This document shows, piece after piece, positions 24,001 through 31,518 of a stretch of 35,810 nucleotides of DNA. Position 1 is the first letter of the stretch. Every line of letters begins with the position of its first letter. The notes under the pieces are model-generated. The model searched no databases. It was not told where the DNA came from and saw only the letters and a program-made list of their open reading frames with translations. A program made the position numbers and the translations under genes. Location of the stretch: positions 1 through 35,810 of the forward strand of contig MWBC01000003.1 in the NCBI GenBank assembly GCA_002068885.1, given 5' to 3'. This stretch comes from an archaeon ADurb.Bin336 (lineage in GTDB: Archaea > Iainarchaeota > Iainarchaeia > Iainarchaeales > JAAZKV01).

Positions 24001-24059
24001 ATCTCTGCTTTTTTAAAGGATTTAAAATTTTTTAAAGAGAGCTTTATTAGCCTAGTCAT
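21054..24059 (-). CDS. SMC-family ATPase with a Rad50-like zinc hook
   Basis: 1001 residues. The N-terminal head has Walker A GSNGSGKSN (33-41) and the SMC-like segment NIVTQGDITKIIEMSP (about 128-143). The C-terminal head has the ABC signature MSGGEKTLTALAF, Walker B YAFDEADAALD and the D-loop. These are SMC-type, not Rad50-type, heads. Between them lies a ~690-residue coiled coil. In its exact middle, where SMC proteins carry a ~150-residue hinge, there is only QCPTCDS, with Cys487 and Cys490, a CxxC zinc-hook motif as in Rad50. I find no hinge domain. Total length is below the ~1170 of canonical SMC. It starts five bases after the stop of the membrane-protein gene, with which it is co-transcribed. 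Likely a DNA-organising or repair ATPase. Confidence 0.9.
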   Translation of the reverse strand: MTRLIKLSLKNFKSFKKAEIPISKGFTSIVGSNGSGKSNTLDALLFVLGITSLKTLRAGKLTDLVNTNAKENYAKVDLLIKDKDKQYEVSRMIDKQGKSIYRLDGKRTTLNEINSLLVELGIDVDGHNIVTQGDITKIIEMSPIQRREIIDSVAGLSEFDSKKEEAIKELDKVDLKIKEATIILNERNEFLTDLQEEMRAAKEYKELEEEKKRTKATIFEKELYSIEKKTLDLDNELSKMNTEKNTLDERIIQYRKELQEEKSKSEELSRKILKASEHTYTTIGREYEEKKSKFLLEQEKIDLNKKQINKNKEKINLNNDTTKKIDGEKTEIEEKINKMSDEKKLIEEELKEIVKKKNDLESIVREKNIDLQKKEGEIEEIEEKIEKLKKELFNVELITKNFEKQKIFNEKKLSELLTEEKELLEEKNKIEEKKKTLNIHLSKNPEKELNEIEEKINQLYEEKSFLKGKKTQEEKALNELKKASSQCPTCDSILNENKKTSLITLKENLIKEFIIKENEKSESITELKKKLEETKETINLISRISSEIMHEKSIITRINELNNRKIELEKELDENFIKKEFEKRDEYTKSIESITKELTRAKEELYEIRNQNIFEDYSTANKQNENLLHKKSVLDNNLNELKSRLDNISAREDDAVFENNALQSEIDEFNNEIKNKEKLIEELKEEMLSKEKELIEAKKKNAILSDEKEYSDKKIDKLEKEIWNDSGKIKKIETRINEFNVEKGKISVKQNDLIEEKKGYEGIAPYTSKSLEECKEKLSFIEKRLNEIGAVNLKAVDNFNELKKEVDDIQQKADKLSEERLAVLDMIDKIEIKRTGVFMECFNEINANFKEIFFNFFSGEGNLSFQNPDKPLESGLMIDAKHKGGNLLNIDSMSGGEKTLTALAFMFAIQLHRPAPFYAFDEADAALDKENSLKMSNLIEKIAEKSQFIAITHNDVITKKAHQIIGVARARDNSSVIGLKLKNQQDPELKELENFEAEKED

Positions 24060-24064
24060 TTAAT

Positions 24065-24838
24065 TCACTGTTTTGAATAAAAATAATTTGTAATTGCACT
24101 TATAAAAAACAAACTCGGAAATGTTTCAAATAATGCTAATACAATTAACTCAATTACATGTCCTTGGATAATTAATTCAATTTGATAAAAAATACTTCCA
24201 AATATTATAAGAATTATTCCTACTAATAACAAATAACCTGTTGATTTCCAGAATTTGTTGTTAGTAAAAGTCCACGAAGATTTAATAGCGTTCCTTAGTT
24301 CATTTTTATTTAAGGCAGGTAAAGTAAATACCGTTTTAACTAAAACCACTACTAATACGACAAATAATATTCCTACTAGCGCAATTGCAATTATTTCATT
24401 AACTCTTGCAACTAAACTCAAAATTGTTCCTAAAAATATCATCAAAATAAAAACTCCCCAAAACACTAACGCTATTCCAAGTGCTTTTTGGTATTCGTTC
24501 ATTGATTTGTTAATTGCTTTCACTAAACTTTCTCCTTGAGCAATTCTTGAAGTACTCATAAAAGATATTACGCCTAACACACTCATAAAAAAAGTTAATA
24601 CTAACACAAGGAGAATTTCAAAAAAATATTGAGTTAATAAAACACTAAAAACTGGTTGTGCTTCCAAAACACTTGAATAAATTGTTACATCAAGAATAAG
24701 TCCTTGAAGAACAAAACTCATTGCTAAAGTAGTTGCAGTTGAAATTATTAACATCCCTAGTAAAGGAATCCATATTTTTGGTTTAAAAACTAATTGCATT
24801 AAACTTGCAAATAAATTTGAAAAAATCATTTTCTTCAC
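24065..24838 (-). CDS. Multi-pass membrane protein of unknown function
   Basis: 257 residues with about six hydrophobic segments (roughly 17-45, 67-93, 113-133, 138-168, 198-219, 227-250). A conserved-looking RIAQGESLVKAINKSMNEY loop lies on one side and SWTFTNNKFWKS on the other. It may belong to the broad families of DUF-type polytopic proteins resembling the membrane domain of glycerophosphodiester phosphodiesterases, but I cannot confirm it. GGTGA precedes the ATG. It is the first gene of an operon with the SMC-like protein, five bases apart. A TATTTAAA box and two 30-bp repeats lie upstream. Confidence 0.65.
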   Translation of the reverse strand: MKKMIFSNLFASLMQLVFKPKIWIPLLGMLIISTATTLAMSFVLQGLILDVTIYSSVLEAQPVFSVLLTQYFFEILLVLVLTFFMSVLGVISFMSTSRIAQGESLVKAINKSMNEYQKALGIALVFWGVFILMIFLGTILSLVARVNEIIAIALVGILFVVLVVVLVKTVFTLPALNKNELRNAIKSSWTFTNNKFWKSTGYLLLVGIILIIFGSIFYQIELIIQGHVIELIVLALFETFPSLFFISAITNYFYSKQ

Positions 24839-24880
24839 CTTAGAACTTGAAATATTAAGTAAATGATATTTAAATTACTT

Positions 24881-24940
24881 TGCGTTGAAGAAAAATTGTA
24901 TTTAATTAAATGCGTTGAAGGAAAATTGTATTTAATTAAA
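24881..24940. repeat. Tandem duplication of a 30-bp unit upstream of the SMC operon
   Basis: TGCGTTGAAGAAAAATTGTA and its following TTTAATTAAA (24881-24910) are repeated at 24911-24940 with one A-to-G change. The copies lie directly upstream (on the minus strand) of the TATTTAAA box at 24867-24874 serving the membrane protein-SMC operon. They contain the only G/C-bearing motif (TGCGTTGAAG) in this gap. Confidence 0.85.
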
Positions 24941-25063
24941 ACTTTTTTTAGCTAAATATTCTTTACAAGTTTTTTTAATTAATCTCTTTTTTATTTTTTT
25001 AACCCCTCTAAGAACCTTTTAAAACCTTCTTATTCACCTTTTCTTTATTGACTTGGTGAGTTT

Positions 25064-25342
25064 ATGAAATTTCCAAAAGAAAAGAAGCTTTATTGTAAGA
25101 AATGTAAGAAGCACGTAAAGCACAAGCTTAAAGAGTTTAAAGCTGCTGCTAAAAGAACAATGGCTGCAGGTAATAGAAGACACGAAAGAAATACTGATCA
25201 TGGATATATGGGTAAATACAAGTATGTTGTTTTTGTTAAAAAACAAAATAAGAACCCTACTTTTGTTGCTGAATGTACTGAATGTAAGCAAAAAATACCT
25301 TATTCTTTGGGAAAGAGAATGAAGAAAGTGGCTCAACAATAA
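25064..25342 (+). CDS. rpl44e: Ribosomal protein L44e
   Basis: 92 residues, normal length. The two zinc-ligand pairs are CKKC (11-14) and CTEC (71-74), with the TDHGYMGKYKYVVF-type segment between. L44e lies near the ribosomal E site. A GGTGAG ribosome-binding site precedes the ATG. In many archaea S27e follows directly, but here the next gene is unrelated. A long T-run after the stop (about 25357-25380) may be its terminator. Confidence 0.95.
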   Translation: MKFPKEKKLYCKKCKKHVKHKLKEFKAAAKRTMAAGNRRHERNTDHGYMGKYKYVVFVKKQNKNPTFVAECTECKQKIPYSLGKRMKKVAQQ

Positions 25343-25501
25343 AAAACGAGTCAACTTTTCTTTTTTTTTCTTTTTTTTTTAAAAAAAATTATTCTTATTT
25401 TTTTTTGATTATTTTGGATTTTTTAATTGTTTCGAATTGATTAATTAGTTGTTGATTGATCATAATCATGTTTATTATACTTCTTTGAAGTTATTTTTTT
25501 T

Positions 25502-26326
25502 ATGACTTTGAACAATTCTTTATTGATTTTGATAAAACAAAATCCGGGTATTACTTATAATGATATTCACACCAAATTTGCTTCAAGGTATAAGAATCCC
25601 GCTTCTGCAAAATCTGCTTTAATGAGAGGCCTAAAAGATATGACTTCTTTTGGTTTAATCAAAAAAGATGGTTTAAAGTTTTTTATCACTGATAAAGGTT
25701 TATCTTCAATGAGTGTTGAAATGAAGGATAAACTTGTTCTAAAATTAAATCAAAGTATGAAAAAACCAATTGATAATTTGGATGAATTAGTAAAGTTGTT
25801 GGTAGTTCTACTGCAAAGAGGGGCTGAGGATAGTGACTTGCTTCGTAATGCAAAAGATAATTCTGCTTTTACTATAAATGATTTAGTTGAAGTGAGAAAA
25901 GAAATTAGATCAAAGAGAAAATATTTGAAAAAAATGGGGGAATTATTAGATACTCAAATAGAGAAATTAAAAGAAATTGATTTTAATGATTCATTATTAA
26001 TTAATTTTGATGCTGATTTTGTTGATAAATTAATTAAGTATTGTAATGGCCAAAAAATTTTGGTTGAAACTAAGGATGAATCTATTTTATCCAAAGTTCC
26101 TTCTCATTGGATTAAACAAAATACTATTTCTGTTGAAGGGAGTGATATATCTCTTTTAATTCAATTAATCTTAGCTTCTCCTTGGGCGAAAGTAGTTATT
26201 TATGTTCCAGGGGTTAAAATTAATTTGATGGCGGGAAAAGCAAGTATTTTTGGTTCGCATAAAACAATTAGTGAATTTTATTCAAATATGCTTGTTAATA
26301 TGGCTTTAGATGAGAATAATTATTAA
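25502..26326 (+). CDS. Putative winged-helix protein, function unknown
   Basis: 274 residues. Residues 1-55 resemble a winged helix: NNSLLILIKQNPGITYNDI, a helix with SAKSALMRGLKDMTSFGLI, and a KKDGLKFFITDKG wing. A helical/coiled linker follows (about 70-165, including EVRKEIRSKRKYLKKM), then a mixed alpha/beta C-terminal domain (about 170-265) with LLIQLILASPWAKVVIYVP. I do not recognise the C-terminal domain. It could be a ligand- or partner-sensing regulator. A TTTATTATAC element 27 bases before the ATG and no ribosome-binding site suggest a leaderless mRNA. Confidence 0.55.
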   Translation: MTLNNSLLILIKQNPGITYNDIHTKFASRYKNPASAKSALMRGLKDMTSFGLIKKDGLKFFITDKGLSSMSVEMKDKLVLKLNQSMKKPIDNLDELVKLLVVLLQRGAEDSDLLRNAKDNSAFTINDLVEVRKEIRSKRKYLKKMGELLDTQIEKLKEIDFNDSLLINFDADFVDKLIKYCNGQKILVETKDESILSKVPSHWIKQNTISVEGSDISLLIQLILASPWAKVVIYVPGVKINLMAGKASIFGSHKTISEFYSNMLVNMALDENNY

Positions 26327-26358
26327 ACAAATGAATTGATCATAACTTTTATCAGAGT

Positions 26359-26471
26359 AATAATTGATTATAATTTTTATTTGTAATAATATAATTAATT
26401 ATAATTTTTGTTAGTAATAATTGATTATAGTTTTTATTAGTAATAATTAATTATAATTTTTATTAATAATT
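26359..26471. repeat. Degenerate A/T tandem repeat
   Basis: Four related units of roughly 26-31 bp read TAATAATTGATTATAATTTTTATTTG with variations (26359, about 26385, 26414 and 26440). It fills the gap between the winged-helix gene and the end of the HerA-like gene. No spacers, no coding signal. Confidence 0.6.
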
Positions 26472-26577
26472 AGAAAATTTTATTATTAATTTCTTTTACA
26501 TATTTTTTTTAGTTCTTTTAGTTTAGTTTATTAATTTGAGTAGGAAAGTAGGGGTTTAGGTATTGTTCATTATAATG

Positions 26578-29500
26578 TTATAGTTCTAATGGATTAATTC
26601 TTTTTCCATTTATTCCATCAATTAAAATAGTTCTTTCTTCCCCTGTTCTTTTCTTTAAAACTCCTTCCCAAATTGGTAGGAATAAATGAGTTATTTCTTT
26701 TACAGTAACGCTTCCCCACAATTTTTTCAAGAGTTCGGGTATTTCTTTTTCACTTAACACTGGTTGTACTAATATTGCTGAATCAACTTCAGTGATTTGT
26801 CTTTTACCAATGCTAGGCAAAATTTCGTGCAGTGGAGTTGGTGGTAACTCCATTTCTATATTGCCGTGATTGTACACCTCATTTTTTCTTTCATCAACAA
26901 ACTTGATTAATAATTTCTTTTTTACTAAATTATCAAGTATTCTTTTAGCATTTCCTTCTTCCATTCTCATTAATTCTGCAGTTTCTTTAGCAGTTCTCTT
27001 TTTTTCAGCGATTAATTTCAAAACATTTGTTTCTGCTTCATTTAAATCCAAAAGAATTGGCAATCCCTTACTCTCACGTAGCTTGCCCCTATCATCATGA
27101 ATAAATTCTCCTGTTAAAGAATTAATGAATGCCTCTCCTTCATGGAAAGCATCTTTATGACTGAAATATTTGTACCTCACTTTGTATATTTGAGCGTGCT
27201 TTAAAGTAAGTCTATCCAAAATTTCAGTATCTATAAATAAAAACTTTTTTTCAGCAAATCCAGCTAGAATTTTTCTTGCTCTTTGTTCTTCAATACCTAA
27301 TTTTAAAGTACTTAATTCAATTCTCTCTTCAATATTACTTAATTCTTCTTCAAATTCAATTAATTCTTTTGATAATTTTTTCTTCCCTTTACCATCTTCT
27401 TCTTTATTTGAACTAAATTCGCTTTCCTCTTCACTCTCTTCTTGTTCTCTATTCAAATCCTCTTCTTCTTCAATTTCTTTTAGAACTTCTTCTTTGAATA
27501 ACATTCCATCTTTTTCAATAACCCCTTCATCATTAAGCATCTTTAAAATTTCTTTAAGAGTAATTTCTTTTTTGTAAGTGTTGTTAAGAGTATCAATTGT
27601 TTCTTGCACACTCTCAACCCTAATACTAGGATCTTTTTCTAATTGTCTTTTTACAATATTCACTGCAAGTATTTCCACTTTATCAGTGTCAAGTTCTTGA
27701 GTAGATTCAACAGTTTCCGCATCTCTTCCCTCGTGTTGACTCATCCTCGGCCTAATATTCATTACAAAAGCTCTTGAAGTAGTTTCAGTTCTATCCCCAG
27801 TTAAAGCATTTCCAATTGGAAGTGTCTTAATAAAATTAGGTTTTTTGTAAGGCCCAGGAACTATTGTAGGAGTTCTTTTGTGAATTGCTTTAATATCATC
27901 ATCAAACACTAATTTATGGGCCATTATTATATCAAGTTGACTAAGTACTCTTGAATCAATTGCACTTGGTTGCTGGGTTGCGAACACTAAAGAACAACCC
28001 GGCCTTCTTCCTTGCTTAACGTATTCTACAAGTGCACTACTAGCAGGGGTTTTTTGATTTCCTCCAGGTATTAGGGTGTGTGCTTCATCAATAAATAACC
28101 AAGTTGGTGGGATGTTTAGTTCAATTAATTCAGTTATATCTGCTTCTTCTTCAAACTTTCCAGCAGCTTCTCTTCTAGTTCCAAGTTTTCTTGCAGCAAG
28201 TATTCTCCTCGCAAAAATACCCACTACAAGTGCACTACCAGAATCATCCAAAAAACTAGTGTCAAGGATAGTCATTTGTCCCGCTCTTGAGAGTAATCCT
28301 AGTGAAGTTCCTTTATCATCAAAAATACCCCAGTGTTTTGCTGCATCAAACCTACTAACAAGTGCTCTAATAGAATCTGCTTTGTATCCTTTATCTCTAT
28401 CATTTAATTCAGCATCATCTTCAAAGCATTTTATTAAATCTTCTAAAGAGAAAGTGTTTTGTTTTCCTCTAACTTCTTTTCCATCAGTTCTAGTATAACC
28501 AGATTTTACTTTAGAGATTCCTTTTTCCATTAATAATCCAGTTGGGGAAAACCTATCAATTCCAAAAGTTAAGCACCAATCTTCTGCAGTTAGTAGAGAT
28601 GGTTGTATTGAGAACACTGCGTCAAATGTGCTTTTAGGCACTGAATCCTTCATTCCCACTGGGATAAATACTTTTATGTTATCTAGCCCCCTTGGAAGCA
28701 AATCCCATTTTGCAAGCATCTCTAGTTCTCTAGCTTCTTTATTAGGGTGCTTCATTGACCAAAAAACTCCAATAGGGTCAACAACAATAATTCCTACATT
28801 TTTATTCTTAAGTGCTAACTCTTCAGCAACAACACCAAGAACGTACGAATTATGAATAATAATATCATTAGCTACAAAATTACTAAAACTAGGTACCCTA
28901 ATATCATAAACTTTTGTTTCTTGATTTAGTTCAATTATTGATTCAATTTCATCCCAAAAAATATCTGAATTAGCTAACAAATCAAGAGTTTTGTTTTGTT
29001 CAATTAAAGCAACTTTTTGAAGAGTTTTTCTAGAAGGAGAATAGTTTGTTATATTATGCAATGATTTTGGATTTTTGTAACCAAATTCTTTACCCATTGT
29101 TGTCCAATTTTTATTAGCCAAAAAATTCCAAGCATCTTTAGGAATAGTATCAACATCAGGGTTATTTTTTTTATTAAACAATTCATTCAAAGCAATTTCT
29201 TCTCTCTTTTCTTTCTCTCCAAAAAAACCAATTTCTAACAAAAACTTTTCTACATTCTCTCCACTTAATACAAGCTCAAATACTTTACTTTGTTTCTCTT
29301 TAAATTCACCATATTTTACTGTTTTTTGTCTAAGTTTTGATAATACTCCAAACCTCAATAATAAGTGTTGTACTTGTCTAATTAATTTCTCTGAAATTGA
29401 ACAATACGAAATTTGCCAGTCCTTTTTTTTATTAATTCTATGAATAGTACCATCACACGAAAATAATCTATTCAAAAACAATGCTAGTTGTGCTTTATTT

Positions 29501-31152
29501 AATTTCATTATTTCTTTTGGAATGGATTTATCTTTTGATCTTTTTTCATAAAGATTTAGTAATTCCAGCCATTGTATTAATGAACTCTTTTTACAAATTA
29601 TGTGTCCTTCGTTAGTGAATTGCCCTTTAGAGTTTCTTTTAATTTTGCTTAAATCAGTTAATTTGTGTTTTTGAGTAACTCTATAACTATGGTTTCCGTG
29701 GGAAGATATTTGTAGATTATCATCAAATTCGTTTATTGAATTGTTAAAATCATTAACTATTTTTTTATCAGCATTAGTGAATAAAACAAATTGATTTCCT
29801 AAGTGTCCTTCAGATATTAAATAAGCTAATAATTTTACTTCACATTTCTGCATTTCTTCTTTTCCAAAATTATTAATTACTCTGGGAGTAGCGATCCTTT
29901 CTTTGATTGATAATTCACTTGCTTTTCTCCACCCATTAATTGTTAATAAAGGATGTTCAGGAGTTAATTTTATTTCTTTCCCACTCTTCAACTTCAAGTG
30001 AAGAATTTTGTTTACACTCCTCTCATAAAAACCAACTTTTTGCAGTGGTTTTATTTTTAATTCATCAGTAAGTCCAAATACATTATTATTGTTGTTTTCT
30101 AATTCACTAATTGGTAAAACACTTCCATCATCAAGGGTTATTAAAGTATCTCCAGTAACACATTTTCCACTACCCCTTGCCCCGCAAACAAATACTACGT
30201 GGGGATTTAATCCATCTAAATAAACATCAGTTCCCATCCTGTCTTTTTCATTCACCCTTCCAACGAACAATCCTCCCATCTCACCATATTTTGCAAGCAC
30301 ACTCTTTTTTCTTCCAATATAAGCGTGTCCATTATCAGAGAACAAGAAATCCAAATTTGGTTTTACTTTACCACTAGAATCAGAATCATCTTCATCATCA
30401 TCTTTCACAATATTAGCCTTAGGCAATCTTGGTTTATTTTCTTCTTCACCCATTGTTTTTTCTTTAATATCCTCAATTTCTTCTCTAGTTCCTTCCTCTC
30501 TTAGTAAAGCATCAGCGAGTTCATCATGTTTTGATTCTTCCCTTGGTACATCCTCATTCAATTTAATTTTATTTAATTTAACTTCTTGTTTTGCACTCAT
30601 CATTGCCTTATTTTTAATAACACTCTTAATTATATTTCGTTCAATTGGATGTGTTTTTGACTTTACTTCCTCCTCTTCTTCATCATCCTCAATACTAACT
30701 TTTAAATCTAATTTTCCCCCATAACTCTTTCCTTTATTTTTTTTGTTAGAAGCATTTTGAATAGATTTATTTAACCCATCTTCTACAATACTCTCAAAAT
30801 TATTTTTTGAATTAGTTTTCTTCTTTCCCCCCGCATCCATGTTCTCAAAAGCTTCATCTTTTGATTCAAAATCATTATCAGAATCAACAAACAATTGGGG
30901 TTCGCTTACTTTATCTTCTTCCTCTTCTTCTAACTCTTCATCCTCATCTTCGTCATCCTCAACTTTTTCAACATCTTCGTCATCCTCAACTTTTTCAACT
31001 AATTCAATACCCTTATTTTCATTTGATTTTTTATTTTCTTCAGTATCAAGTTTCTTCTTTTTTTCTTCAAGTCTTTTTTTAGCAGCTACCTTCTCTTCAT
31101 CAGTTCCAAAAGCACTTTCGAACAAATCCTCTTCAAAATCTTCGTTATGCAT
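26578..31152 (-). CDS. HerA/VirB4-like ATPase interrupted by an intein
   Basis: 1524 residues as encoded, 1086 after intein removal. Residues 1-270 are very acidic and low in complexity (runs of Glu/Asp). The ATPase starts near 278; the P-loop GARGSGK (324-330) is split from its Ser769 by the intein. Walker B is TWLFIDEAHTLIPG (about 1015-1028), with ATQQPSAIDSRVLSQLD (sensor and arginine-finger region) following, as in HerA and archaeal DUF87 proteins. Residues ~1130-1524 add winged-helix-like regions and a YNHGNIEMELPPTPLHEI segment. HerA proteins are hexameric DNA translocases, usually paired with NurA in repair; no nurA gene is here. Its length and extensions exceed classical HerA (about 500-600 residues). 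Confidence 0.85.
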   Translation of the reverse strand: MHNEDFEEDLFESAFGTDEEKVAAKKRLEEKKKKLDTEENKKSNENKGIELVEKVEDDEDVEKVEDDEDEDEELEEEEEDKVSEPQLFVDSDNDFESKDEAFENMDAGGKKKTNSKNNFESIVEDGLNKSIQNASNKKNKGKSYGGKLDLKVSIEDDEEEEEVKSKTHPIERNIIKSVIKNKAMMSAKQEVKLNKIKLNEDVPREESKHDELADALLREEGTREEIEDIKEKTMGEEENKPRLPKANIVKDDDEDDSDSSGKVKPNLDFLFSDNGHAYIGRKKSVLAKYGEMGGLFVGRVNEKDRMGTDVYLDGLNPHVVFVCGARGSGKCVTGDTLITLDDGSVLPISELENNNNNVFGLTDELKIKPLQKVGFYERSVNKILHLKLKSGKEIKLTPEHPLLTINGWRKASELSIKERIATPRVINNFGKEEMQKCEVKLLAYLISEGHLGNQFVLFTNADKKIVNDFNNSINEFDDNLQISSHGNHSYRVTQKHKLTDLSKIKRNSKGQFTNEGHIICKKSSLIQWLELLNLYEKRSKDKSIPKEIMKLNKAQLALFLNRLFSCDGTIHRINKKKDWQISYCSISEKLIRQVQHLLLRFGVLSKLRQKTVKYGEFKEKQSKVFELVLSGENVEKFLLEIGFFGEKEKREEIALNELFNKKNNPDVDTIPKDAWNFLANKNWTTMGKEFGYKNPKSLHNITNYSPSRKTLQKVALIEQNKTLDLLANSDIFWDEIESIIELNQETKVYDIRVPSFSNFVANDIIIHNSYVLGVVAEELALKNKNVGIIVVDPIGVFWSMKHPNKEARELEMLAKWDLLPRGLDNIKVFIPVGMKDSVPKSTFDAVFSIQPSLLTAEDWCLTFGIDRFSPTGLLMEKGISKVKSGYTRTDGKEVRGKQNTFSLEDLIKCFEDDAELNDRDKGYKADSIRALVSRFDAAKHWGIFDDKGTSLGLLSRAGQMTILDTSFLDDSGSALVVGIFARRILAARKLGTRREAAGKFEEEADITELIELNIPPTWLFIDEAHTLIPGGNQKTPASSALVEYVKQGRRPGCSLVFATQQPSAIDSRVLSQLDIIMAHKLVFDDDIKAIHKRTPTIVPGPYKKPNFIKTLPIGNALTGDRTETTSRAFVMNIRPRMSQHEGRDAETVESTQELDTDKVEILAVNIVKRQLEKDPSIRVESVQETIDTLNNTYKKEITLKEILKMLNDEGVIEKDGMLFKEEVLKEIEEEEDLNREQEESEEESEFSSNKEEDGKGKKKLSKELIEFEEELSNIEERIELSTLKLGIEEQRARKILAGFAEKKFLFIDTEILDRLTLKHAQIYKVRYKYFSHKDAFHEGEAFINSLTGEFIHDDRGKLRESKGLPILLDLNEAETNVLKLIAEKKRTAKETAELMRMEEGNAKRILDNLVKKKLLIKFVDERKNEVYNHGNIEMELPPTPLHEILPSIGKRQITEVDSAILVQPVLSEKEIPELLKKLWGSVTVKEITHLFLPIWEGVLKKRTGEERTILIDGINGKRINPLEL
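28849..30162 (-). mobile_element. Intein with LAGLIDADG homing endonuclease, in the P-loop of the HerA-like ATPase
   Basis: 438 codons, in-frame, residues 331-768. It begins with Cys1 in CVTGDTLI (block A) and ends FVANDIIIHN (blocks F and G, His-Asn) followed by Ser, the required +1 nucleophile. Block B is TPEHPLL. Two LAGLIDADG-type helices are visible, LAYLISEGH (about 440-448) and LNRLFSCDG (about 557-565), so the homing endonuclease domain seems intact, though its second acidic residue context (SCDG) is retained. Splicing would restore GARGSGKS. P-loop sites are common intein targets. Confidence 0.9.
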
Positions 31153-31309
31153 TAATAATCACTAAAACCAACCTAATTCAATAATTGAAAGGATTTTGTA
31201 TTTAAATACTTTATCCCTTTTCAAAAACTCCTTTTATTTTATTAAAATAAAAACCCTTATTTCCAACAAATAGTGTTATTTTGTCCAAGAATTTCTTTTT
31301 AGAAATAGG

Positions 31310-31317
31310 TATTTAAA
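31310..31317 (+). promoter_or_regulatory. TATA box of the putative structured RNA
   Basis: TATTTAAA lies 26-27 bases before 31341, exactly where GC-rich structured sequence begins. A GAAATAGG precedes it in BRE position. Confidence 0.55.
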
Positions 31318-31340
31318 CCAAATGTTCCACTAATATAATT

Positions 31341-31460
31341 GTGTTGGGAGTTAAGCCGGTTCTGTAGAATTATTCTTTGAATCGGTTCGCTAAGCAGTTA
31401 AAAGCTGAGTAGTGGAAGGGGGCAAATCATACCGCATGCGGATCCCTGTTTTGCCTCTCT
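31341..31460 (+). ncRNA. Putative structured non-coding RNA of about 120 nt
   Basis: A GC-rich island in A/T-rich intergenic DNA. GGGA (31346-31349) can pair with TCTC (31456-31459) to close a multibranch fold. AGCCGGTTC (31354-31362) pairs with GAATCGGTT (31379-31387), capped by AGAA/TTCT. CAGTT (31395-31399) pairs with AGCTG (31403-31407). GGCAAA (31421-31426) pairs with TTTGCC (31450-31455) around CCGCATGCGG. A TATA box is at the right distance and T-rich sequence follows. It lacks tRNA, RNase P, SRP or 5S hallmarks that I can recognise. It could also be a leader element of the gene at 31519. Confidence 0.6.
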
Positions 31461-31518
31461 TATACTTATTTTATTATTTTAGTAAATTATTAATATTTCT
31501 TTAAACAATTAATTTATT

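Noticed and set aside
31341-31460. SRP RNA or tRNA gene
   Set aside because: GGAAGGGGGCA superficially resembles the SRP GGAAG loop, but the flanks do not form the helix 8 stem. GGTTCGCTAAG resembles a T-loop, but stem pairs are missing.
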